Of a stretch of DNA of 64,000 nucleotides, positions 18,203 to 25,780 are shown one piece after another; the stretch's first letter is position 1, and every line of letters starts with the position of its first letter. Location: assembly GCA_016200225.1 (NCBI GenBank), contig JACQFD010000004.1, forward strand, positions 186,001 through 250,000, read 5' to 3'. The notes below the pieces were generated by a model, which saw nothing but the letters and a program-made list of their open reading frames with translations, made no database searches and was not told where the DNA came from. This DNA is from Planctomycetota bacterium. GTDB lineage: Bacteria; Planctomycetota; UBA1135; JACQFD01. The position numbers were made by a program, and so were the translations under genes.

Positions 18203-20239
18203 ATGAACCCGCGGAAAATCAGTATCATTCTGTCATTCATCATCGCGGGCGCGGCGGTGATCAGTTATTTATTTATTCGATCCGGCGATAACAATTCAGT
18301 TTTCGATTCGAGTTCGCGCCCAGCACTTTTAAATAATACAATAGGATTGGCCGCGGCGGTTGCTCACGATGGTTCAACCGCGTCACAGCCGACTTCGAAC
18401 CGCGCCGCAGCCAACCCCGATCCGATCTCCATTTGCACGCCTGGAATAGTCCACAAACACGAAGTATTATTATCCGGTCGAATCGTCGATTCAAAGGGAA
18501 CTCCTGTCGCCGGTGCAAAGATTCAATATTGCATCGACGGCGAGCCAAGCGGGATCACGGATACTCTCGGTAAATTCTTTGTCACGGGAACGCGCTGGGA
18601 CTTTAAGGACGGCGCCGGCCTTGACGTTTCCGCGGCTGGTTATTGTCATAGTTACTATTCCGGAATTCCCAGAATTACGAACTCAACGGATGTCGGCGAC
18701 GTCATACTCTATAAGACATCGACTACTACTATTCGAGTTTTGGACGGATCGGGCGCGCCGGTTTCAAATGCAATTGTCACGTTTCGCGCGGGCGACTTGT
18801 CGCCATCGATGTTCCGTTATAACGAGGGCTATATTTCCGGCGGAGCTTCCTTTTCCGGTCCCCCGCGAATTCGCGCATCGAAAACAACCAACACTTCAGG
18901 CGAAACGACGTTTAGAAACCTTTCCGCGGGCGACGTGGATGCTGTAATATCCAAATCCGGGTATGCAACAACTTTAACGCAATTGACGATAACGCCCGAA
19001 ACCGATCGCCAGTTCGAGATAAATATTCCAACGGAATCGCCAATTGTTGGAATCATCGTCGATGAAACGGGAACGCCAATCCACCGCGGGCACATCGAAT
19101 TACTTACATTCGGAGTATATAATACAGATGACATAACCCACAACTCGCTCTACGCCGGTGACGACGGACATTTTGAAATTCATGGATTCTCGGCCCGCGA
19201 CCGGGTGAAACTCCGATTTGATGCATTTGGCCACCTGTGCCGCACGATGGACGCGCCCGCGATCCGGGAAAGCAAGATTGTCGTTCTGCCGCACGCGCCG
19301 ATGGTTCGATTACAATTAATGCTAGCCGGTGGAAGCGGCTCGACGGACGCCGAATTTCCATTCGGAGGCATCGACGACCACGACGTCTCGATCTGGCTCC
19401 TGCCGGTCCCCGACGACGGTTCTCCGATGACGGACGTGCCTTGGGGGCGTTACAAAACCATTGATAACAATTTTGTCGACGTCGCGGTCGAATCGCTACA
19501 ATCGTTGCCCGGCGATGAATGGATAGAATCGGGCGCTACGGCAAAGCATAAGAAATGGCGAGCGGTCGTCTCATATTTCGAGGGCTACGGCGCCAGCGCC
19601 CCCTTTGATATTCCACGCGCCGGCGCAACGCCGCCCTTGATTCCAGTATTTCGAGATTCTCCGGGAGCGACGTTGCGGGTGGGCATCAACGATATGAATG
19701 GCAAACCGACAATGGACGCTCTCGTAACTCTTCAGTCCATCGATATAAATAACTTCGAGACGCCTGCGCGCCCCGATGCCGGGAGCAATAATTATATATT
19801 TAAGAATCTCAACCGCGGCACTTATAAACTTTCTGCAAAGTCGCCCACCATTCACTTCGAGCCTGCGACGGTTACAATTACCCGAGTCGACGAAGACGTC
19901 CACGTCGAATTGCACGCGCGCCCGCTCGCGCGCATCCATGGCACATTAATGATCGGCGGCGCAGCGCCCGGTCGCATGATTGCGATCCGTATCTGTCATA
20001 AAGACGTCGATTGGACAACCGATGGCGTCGCAGCCACGGACAATGAAGGCAAATTTAGTTTTGGACCTGTGCAACCCGGCCGAATTCACCTTTTCGCCGG
20101 CGTCAACAAGCCGCCCCGTTCGTCGTACTACTCCTTCGCCGACCTCGCCCCGAAACCCGACGAAAACACGATCGCCGGAAACGCCACCGCAAACATCGCG
20201 GCGGAAGCCGACGTGGAAGTAAATATTACATTGCCCTGA
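18203..20239 (+). CDS. Membrane-anchored carboxypeptidase-regulatory-like repeat protein with conserved C-terminal module (array A, 5)
   Basis: Begins 12 bp after the previous stop. Membrane segment at about residues 6-25 (ISIILSFIIAGAAVISYLFI), then a Ser/Thr/Ala/Asn linker. Module starts include LSGRIVDSKGTPVAGAKIQY (near 90), IRVLDGSGAPVSNAIVTF (near 177, after VGDVILYKTS), VGIIVDETGTPIHRGHIEL (near 285), and IHGTLMIGGAAPGRMIAIRI (near 580). The region near residue 450 has KHKKWRAVVSYFEGYGASAPF, matching a WRAV...EPF segment in siblings. The final 48 residues are identical to the preceding gene while the rest of the protein is clearly divergent. No catalytic motifs are visible. Confidence 0.75.
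   Translation: MNPRKISIILSFIIAGAAVISYLFIRSGDNNSVFDSSSRPALLNNTIGLAAAVAHDGSTASQPTSNRAAANPDPISICTPGIVHKHEVLLSGRIVDSKGTPVAGAKIQYCIDGEPSGITDTLGKFFVTGTRWDFKDGAGLDVSAAGYCHSYYSGIPRITNSTDVGDVILYKTSTTTIRVLDGSGAPVSNAIVTFRAGDLSPSMFRYNEGYISGGASFSGPPRIRASKTTNTSGETTFRNLSAGDVDAVISKSGYATTLTQLTITPETDRQFEINIPTESPIVGIIVDETGTPIHRGHIELLTFGVYNTDDITHNSLYAGDDGHFEIHGFSARDRVKLRFDAFGHLCRTMDAPAIRESKIVVLPHAPMVRLQLMLAGGSGSTDAEFPFGGIDDHDVSIWLLPVPDDGSPMTDVPWGRYKTIDNNFVDVAVESLQSLPGDEWIESGATAKHKKWRAVVSYFEGYGASAPFDIPRAGATPPLIPVFRDSPGATLRVGINDMNGKPTMDALVTLQSIDINNFETPARPDAGSNNYIFKNLNRGTYKLSAKSPTIHFEPATVTITRVDEDVHVELHARPLARIHGTLMIGGAAPGRMIAIRICHKDVDWTTDGVAATDNEGKFSFGPVQPGRIHLFAGVNKPPRSSYYSFADLAPKPDENTIAGNATANIAAEADVEVNITLP
20093..20239 (+). 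repeat. Near-identical 147-bp 3' segment, copy 2
   Basis: Second copy of the segment at 18044-18190: nine synonymous differences, 48 of 48 encoded residues identical. Confidence 0.85.
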
Positions 20240-20246
20240 CATAGAA

Positions 20247-22052
20247 ATGCGCGTACGAAGCCGAGCATTTTTCATATTATTAATCGCACTGGGTGCGGCG
20301 CTCGTTTATTTTACCATTCCGGGCGCGGCCACCGACCAATCGATATCAATATCGACGACGCGACCCGCGTCCACGGAGAAGTCGCGTCCATCGACATCCG
20401 CCGACGATGGCAGACGCGCCGGCGACGGGACGCGTCGCACCCCGGCGGACGAAAACGATAATGCCGCATCGTCACCTGATGACGTTAACGTAATATACAT
20501 ATCCGGACGCGTCGTCGATTCGCACGGCATGGCGGTTCCTGCTGCATTTGTTGAGTTGCAAGGCGAGGATCACCGTCCTGACACCATGACCGACGCAAAT
20601 GGTCGATTCAAGATCGCCGAAAGTCCGGGAGATCCGGGTCGCTTGATTCGAGTTTTCGCAAATTCCTTTGTACAAACACGAATTCTAGAATTGCCACGAT
20701 CATTAATAGCTTCCGACCTCGGATCCATTACATTATATAAACCCTCGAAACTGATCGGCACCGTCACATCGGAGAACGGACACGCGATTGAAGACGTGAC
20801 GATTCACGCATATGATACAAGCTTGGAAAAATTAACATTGGACGATCAGGATGCCAAATGGGCCGGTCTTCTCGGGCGCGAATTCGGCATATCGAATTCG
20901 AATAAAATCGGCGACTATGAATTTGCAGACATGGAGTCCGCACATGAGGTGGACTTAATATTGGAAAAGCCCGGATTTTCAACTGTAGTAAAACACGTTC
21001 GGATCGAACCTGAACAGATCATTCGCGCCGATATCATCCTTCCGAACGAAGTCAAATTTTGCGGAATTGTCGTGGACGAAAGTGGCAAGGCGATTCCGGG
21101 GGCATTCGTCGAACAGATGATTACGGATCGACATTTTGTGCGCTGGCATTTTTTTACAGATCCAAACGGCCGTTTCGTGATTCCCGGACTCACGGCGACG
21201 CCAAATCTCGCTCTGAGAGTTCGCGGAACGCATTACAAATCGAAAACTTGGGAAGCAAATCAATTTCCACTGAATCATGAGTTTCACCTCGCCCGAGCGT
21301 CTGAAGTAGAATTGAAATTTGACACTTCGTCCAAAAGGAATAATAACAAACCATATAAACTAAAGTATCGATTACATCCGTGGCGCGACCCAATAGAATC
21401 GGGGTTCGCATTCATTCGAGAACATGGAACTAACGATCCGCCACCCCAGCCCGACATGCCTCTGCAAATGAAACGAAATCATTTCAGCGAGTTTTTATTT
21501 AAGGTTGAATGCAATTGGTCGTTTCCCCACGGCACATCGCTGGAATTAGAGTGTCCGCGAGACGCGCCGTTGCGCGCGGTCGCTGTTAATTTATATGAAT
21601 GCAATCGCCTCGGTTGGTCAGAACCGTTCCTCCAGGGCTCACCAGACGATCCGCCTCCGACGATTCCAGTAATAATACAAAAAAACGCGGATTTCCACGG
21701 ATTCCTTCGCTCTACGGACGGCCAACCCGCCGCCGGAACGCGAATGACTTGTACGCGCTGGTTATTTGATAGAATCAAACTGAAGTGGTCGATCGATTGC
21801 GACGTGGACGGCTCCTTTGAATTTCTTGACATCCCCGAGGGAACATACCAATTGAGAGGCTCGTCGCCGAGCTTCGAACTCCAGCCGACAAATATTGTAA
21901 TTGTGTCCGGCGTCGATGCGCCGGTCGAACTGAAAGCGCGCCGCGCGGCCCGCGTCCACGGAAAGTTAACGATCGCTGGGAAATCCCCCATCGCGTTGTT
22001 CCCGTCCGGATTTGTTATAAAGACGAAACGTGGAAAACCGAGGAGGTCGTGA
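20247..22052 (+). CDS. Membrane-anchored carboxypeptidase-regulatory-like repeat protein, frameshifted near the C-terminus (array A, 6)
   Basis: Starts 7 bp after the preceding stop; anchor at about residues 6-24 (RAFFILLIALGAALVYFTIP). Modules: ISGRVVDSHGMAVPAAFVEL, LIGTVTSENGHAIEDVTIHA (after LGSITLYKPS), FCGIVVDESGKAIPGAFVEQ, FHGFLRSTDGQPAAGTRMTC and VHGKLTIAGKSP. At that point homology to siblings leaves the frame: after a run of five C (21985-21989) this frame reads 21 unrelated residues and stops at 22052, while the family sequence PHRVVPVRICYKDETWK continues in the +1 frame. One extra C would restore a full-length protein of about 670 residues. It could be a sequencing error, a phase-variable tract or a real mutation. 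Confidence 0.72.
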   Translation: MRVRSRAFFILLIALGAALVYFTIPGAATDQSISISTTRPASTEKSRPSTSADDGRRAGDGTRRTPADENDNAASSPDDVNVIYISGRVVDSHGMAVPAAFVELQGEDHRPDTMTDANGRFKIAESPGDPGRLIRVFANSFVQTRILELPRSLIASDLGSITLYKPSKLIGTVTSENGHAIEDVTIHAYDTSLEKLTLDDQDAKWAGLLGREFGISNSNKIGDYEFADMESAHEVDLILEKPGFSTVVKHVRIEPEQIIRADIILPNEVKFCGIVVDESGKAIPGAFVEQMITDRHFVRWHFFTDPNGRFVIPGLTATPNLALRVRGTHYKSKTWEANQFPLNHEFHLARASEVELKFDTSSKRNNNKPYKLKYRLHPWRDPIESGFAFIREHGTNDPPPQPDMPLQMKRNHFSEFLFKVECNWSFPHGTSLELECPRDAPLRAVAVNLYECNRLGWSEPFLQGSPDDPPPTIPVIIQKNADFHGFLRSTDGQPAAGTRMTCTRWLFDRIKLKWSIDCDVDGSFEFLDIPEGTYQLRGSSPSFELQPTNIVIVSGVDAPVELKARRAARVHGKLTIAGKSPIALFPSGFVIKTKRGKPRRS

Positions 22053-22258
22053 CCACCGACAACGACGGTAACTTTAGTTATTCGCCGCTCCGCCCCGGCC
22101 GCGTGCATTTCTTTGCGTCCGCGGACAATAAAGTTCGCGCCTCCGTCTATAACTTTAACGATCTCGCGCCGATGCCCGATGCGGGAACGCTCGAGGGTGT
22201 CGCGTCCGCCGACATTGCCCCCGAGGCGGACGTGGAAGTAAATATTACTCTGCCGTGA
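21989..22258 (+). pseudogene. Displaced C-terminal module of the frameshifted array A protein
   Basis: The frame beginning at 21989 encodes the expected family tail, starting HRVVPVRICYKDETWK and ending FNDLAPMPD...ADVEVNITLP, in register with sibling proteins. It has no start codon of its own except a GTG at 22049, which overlaps the premature stop of the upstream frame (GTGA); reinitiation there could yield a 69-residue piece. I treat it as the broken 3' end of the gene at 20247. Confidence 0.8.
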
Positions 22259-22332
22259 GATTCTCCGTCCTCATTTTTAGCATTCCGCACAATCGAAATA
22301 CCAATTTTCCGTCAAACTGCTAGAATCGTCCC

Positions 22333-24417
22333 ATGCGCATTTTGATTACGCTCGCATTCGCAATCCTTGCGGCCCACGTCGAGGCTCAAACCGCCACCGC
22401 GCCGGCGCTCGTTTCGCGGAGCTGTTTTGTCGTCGATCGGACGGGAAAACCCGTCGAATACGCGAATGTCAACGTTTCCCGGCTGGAAGAAAAGAGTCGC
22501 GGGAACTGGCAGTCGCGAATTCAACAATTCGACGATTCGGAACGCTGGACCCGCGACAAGAGCGGGCGCTTCGAGACGCCGAAATCGCTCGCGGTCGGCG
22601 GTTATTATAATTTTACAGTCGAGGCCGACGGCTTCATAACGATCGTCACGCCATGGATGACCGTTCATGACAAAACCGCGGAACCCGTCAAAATCGTCCT
22701 CGACAGAATCCTGTCGATCTCCGGGCGCGTCGTCGATCGCCAGGGAAAACCCGTCGCAGGTGCGGAAGTGTATACATCGGGAGACTTTGATTATCCGCGC
22801 GTGCCGGCCAATTTCGGTAGAAATCCGGATCCGCGCGATGCAAATAATCCGGGCGCGCGAAGCACGGACGCGAGCGGCGAATTCAAACTCCCCCGCGTCG
22901 ACGAAGGGGCGCCGTTTTTATTTGTAAAACGCTCCGGATTCCGATTTCACGGGGAAGTGTTAGATTTAACAAAACAAACGTATAAAATTACGATTGCCCG
23001 CGAGAGCGAGCCGCCCGAGACGCTGCCCGAACAACGAGTCGTTTCACGCGACGTCGAACTACAATTAGCCGGCCGCGTCCTCGAACCGTATCTCGCGAAA
23101 GGGCTCGCGTCGGCCGACGAAAGCACGCGCCTGCGCACACACGAATGTCTGGCCCGCCTCGATCCGGCGCGCGCGCTCGAAAATCTCGCGCAAAAGGGCT
23201 TTTCGACGCCATTCAGCAATGATTATATACGAAAGGCCGCGATTGAAACATTAGCAAAAAGCGACCTCGACGAGGCACGCGCGGTCGTGGCGACGATGGA
23301 GCTGCCCGAATTTCGGGTCTACGGACTGCGGACGATCGCCGAGAGTCCACTGCTCGTAAATAAAGAAAAAAGGATTGAACTCTTATTATCGGCGATTCCA
23401 CAGGCGCGCGCCGTGATCGACCCCGCGCATCGCGTGACGACAATATTACAAATTTCAAATGCGCTCGAAAAAGCGGGCGATGCGGCGACCGCGGCGAGCC
23501 TTGTTCGCGAAGCGAGACCCGTCGCGGAATCGCTATCCAACGAAGGCTGGCCGGGATACGCGCACAGCTGCTTCGCGGAGGCGCTCGCTTCGACCGACCT
23601 TTCCGCGGGACTCGCGATGATTAAAGATATCAAAGATTCGTTCGAGTTCACGCGACACCACGGTAATATTGCACATAAACTTGCAGGCGTGCGCCCCGCG
23701 GAAGCGGAGTCTACAATGATGCTCGCGAAGAATGCATGGGAGCGCGATCGTTATATTCCGCGGATTTGTTATCGAATGGCGCCGGCCGATCTTCCCCGCG
23801 CGCGCCGGCTGGCGACAAGCGGCGGCAATTTTACGAATCAAGCATGGTCTCTCGGCGTCATGGCTTCCGCGCTCGCCGAATCGGATCGCGCCGAAGCGCG
23901 CAAATTATTAAATGAAGCGTACTTTAATCTTGGCGTCGAGCCCTCCGGCAACGCCGCCGTCGCCGGCGCATTGTTGTTGCGAGTCGAAGACGTCGACCGG
24001 TCGCTCATTCCTGAATACTTATGGAGGGCCGTTTCATTACGAATGTCGCTCGGAGGCTGCGGTCCCTCGAATAGCGGCGCGCTCGACGCGAATCTCGCGA
24101 TGCTCGTTTCCAGATACGACGCCGGAGTCGCCGGACTTCTCTGGCAACGCGCGCGTCAACGCGCCGATTTGTTACAACCGGGAGGCGTTAGTTATGATAC
24201 GCGGTTCTTGTTCGCTTCCGCCGCGACCATCGATCCCGCGATGGCCGTCGAATTTATTCATAGTCTTCCCGACGACGCATCGGACCGGCTGTGGGCCACG
24301 AAGAACGCCGCGCGCACGGCGGTCGCGGGCGCGCTCGCGCTCCCGGGCAGGGCGCGTTGGGATTTTCTGTTAGATCGTTATCTCAATCTTTGGACGATCG
24401 ACAAGGAGGATTTGTAA
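22333..24417 (+). CDS. Secreted protein with two carboxypeptidase-regulatory-like domains and a helical-repeat C-terminal half
   Basis: A 694-residue protein with a cleavable-looking signal peptide (residues 1-18, ending HVEAQ). Two beta-sandwich modules follow (CFVVDRTGKPVEYANVNVS near 36; ISGRVVDRQGKPVAGAEVYT near 132). From about residue 230 to the end it is helix-rich with repeated AR-A, DLxxAR and SALAESD-type units (SDLDEARAVVATMELPEF, PAEAESTMMLAKNAW, DLPRARRLATSGG, SDRAEARKLLNEAYF), which look like a TPR/HEAT-style solenoid. It breaks the pattern of the array: no membrane anchor and no shared C-terminal module. The stop codon overlaps the start of the next gene (TAATG), so the two products are made together. 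Function unknown; a protein-binding role is likely. Confidence 0.75.
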   Translation: MRILITLAFAILAAHVEAQTATAPALVSRSCFVVDRTGKPVEYANVNVSRLEEKSRGNWQSRIQQFDDSERWTRDKSGRFETPKSLAVGGYYNFTVEADGFITIVTPWMTVHDKTAEPVKIVLDRILSISGRVVDRQGKPVAGAEVYTSGDFDYPRVPANFGRNPDPRDANNPGARSTDASGEFKLPRVDEGAPFLFVKRSGFRFHGEVLDLTKQTYKITIARESEPPETLPEQRVVSRDVELQLAGRVLEPYLAKGLASADESTRLRTHECLARLDPARALENLAQKGFSTPFSNDYIRKAAIETLAKSDLDEARAVVATMELPEFRVYGLRTIAESPLLVNKEKRIELLLSAIPQARAVIDPAHRVTTILQISNALEKAGDAATAASLVREARPVAESLSNEGWPGYAHSCFAEALASTDLSAGLAMIKDIKDSFEFTRHHGNIAHKLAGVRPAEAESTMMLAKNAWERDRYIPRICYRMAPADLPRARRLATSGGNFTNQAWSLGVMASALAESDRAEARKLLNEAYFNLGVEPSGNAAVAGALLLRVEDVDRSLIPEYLWRAVSLRMSLGGCGPSNSGALDANLAMLVSRYDAGVAGLLWQRARQRADLLQPGGVSYDTRFLFASAATIDPAMAVEFIHSLPDDASDRLWATKNAARTAVAGALALPGRARWDFLLDRYLNLWTIDKEDL
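24403..24410 (+). promoter_or_regulatory. Strong Shine-Dalgarno deciding the start at 24417
   Basis: AAGGAGGA lies 6 nt before the ATG at 24417 and inside the 3' end of the upstream gene. Strong sites of this kind are rare in this window, where most starts have no obvious one. Confidence 0.8.
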
Positions 24418-25649
24418 TGCTCAGCGTCCTCCTTTCCGCGATTCCGCTATTTATTAATATACAAAACGGAGCGGCGTCGCGCCCTTTCGAATTATGGCAT
24501 TACGAACGCGGCGCAACGGATCCGGAGCTGTCGTTGAAATCGCTCGCGCTGAACGACGAAAAACCCGAAGACGTCCGCGAAACAGTAAAATACCGCGGCG
24601 GCAGGCGGCGATATGTGCAGATCCGCTACGGCAGTCCGAATTCCGCGCGCATTGTGATCGCGCTCGACGAAGTATCCGATACGGAATTCGATCTTTACGT
24701 CGACACAGGGCGCACGCGCACGATCGCGGATGCCGATTTGGTAAAACCAGAACCGAACGATAATATAACTACAAAGCAGCGCCGCTGGACCGTGGATCTC
24801 GCCGTCGCCGATGCGGAAGCGAATCATAACAAACCGTGCGTGCGTCGCGTTCAGTTCATACTGGGCTCGGGCGGGCGGACGCTTCGTTATGGAACGGCCG
24901 GGCGCATGGAAGGAACTGTTACGATCGACGGCCGCGCGCACGGAGGTATCCGAAGCGACGGCGACGGCAACGGTTTCGTTAACGATGGAATCGATCCGCT
25001 TTGGATCGATCTCGACGGCGACGGAAAATTCGACGCGCTGACGGAGCGATTTGTATCTACATCGATGCTAACGATCGGCGGCGCGCGTTACGTCGTCCAT
25101 TCCGACCGCGTCGGTTCGCGGCTCGATTTACAAAAACTCACCGGCGCGGGAAATATCCAATTGGGCATTACAACAAATGCGAAAATGACCGCCTGCTCGG
25201 CGACGCTCGCAAGCCGCGACGGAGTCTCGGTGCGCGTCGACGGCAACCATATCGACGCCTCCGCCCCGGTCGGCGAGTATCGCGTCGAAATTGTTACAAT
25301 GACTTTTGCCGATCCGGGCGGCGGCGAGACTTGGAACTACGTTTTCTCCGACGATCCGCAGAGGCGGGAGCCCCGCTGGCACAAATTGGATAAAGATCAA
25401 TCCATCATGATCGATCCTGTCGGCGTTCCGGATTTTTTTGTAAGTATTGCAGGAAATTCGCCATTTCAACCCGGGCAGCCCGTCGGCCTCCAAACGCGCC
25501 TTTACACCGGCGACGGGCTTCTAATCAATACCTGCTACCGCGGAACGAGCAGCGACACTTACCGGCACAACAGCCCCGAGGCGACGTTGAACCTGATCGC
25601 GCCCTCCGGCGGCGCGCGCCTCGACACGGCGCAATCCGGGTTCGCCTGA
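24417..25649 (+). CDS. Secreted protein with EF-hand-like calcium-binding loops
   Basis: A 410-residue protein starting at the ATG that overlaps the previous stop; a longer in-frame version from 24291 would lie inside the upstream gene and is unlikely. The first ~20 residues (LSVLLSAIPLFINIQNGAAS) look like a signal peptide. In the middle, two consecutive acidic loops, DGDGNGFVNDGIDP and DLDGDGKFDAL (about residues 180-210), match the DxDxDG calcium-binding pattern. The remainder is beta-rich without a family I recognise. The overlap and the strong ribosome-binding site imply stoichiometric expression with the solenoid protein upstream, so the pair may form one complex outside the cytoplasm. 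Confidence 0.72.
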   Translation: MLSVLLSAIPLFINIQNGAASRPFELWHYERGATDPELSLKSLALNDEKPEDVRETVKYRGGRRRYVQIRYGSPNSARIVIALDEVSDTEFDLYVDTGRTRTIADADLVKPEPNDNITTKQRRWTVDLAVADAEANHNKPCVRRVQFILGSGGRTLRYGTAGRMEGTVTIDGRAHGGIRSDGDGNGFVNDGIDPLWIDLDGDGKFDALTERFVSTSMLTIGGARYVVHSDRVGSRLDLQKLTGAGNIQLGITTNAKMTACSATLASRDGVSVRVDGNHIDASAPVGEYRVEIVTMTFADPGGGETWNYVFSDDPQRREPRWHKLDKDQSIMIDPVGVPDFFVSIAGNSPFQPGQPVGLQTRLYTGDGLLINTCYRGTSSDTYRHNSPEATLNLIAPSGGARLDTAQSGFA

Positions 25650-25780
25650 GGCACGTTTTGTCCGGCCTCCGTGCGGGTGCCGAAATCGCAATTGCCCGGA
25701 ACATTACAAATATTGGCGCATTTCGACGGCGGTCCGCTGTTCGGTTTGTTGAACGCCGCGGCGGACTTGGAAATAGTAAA

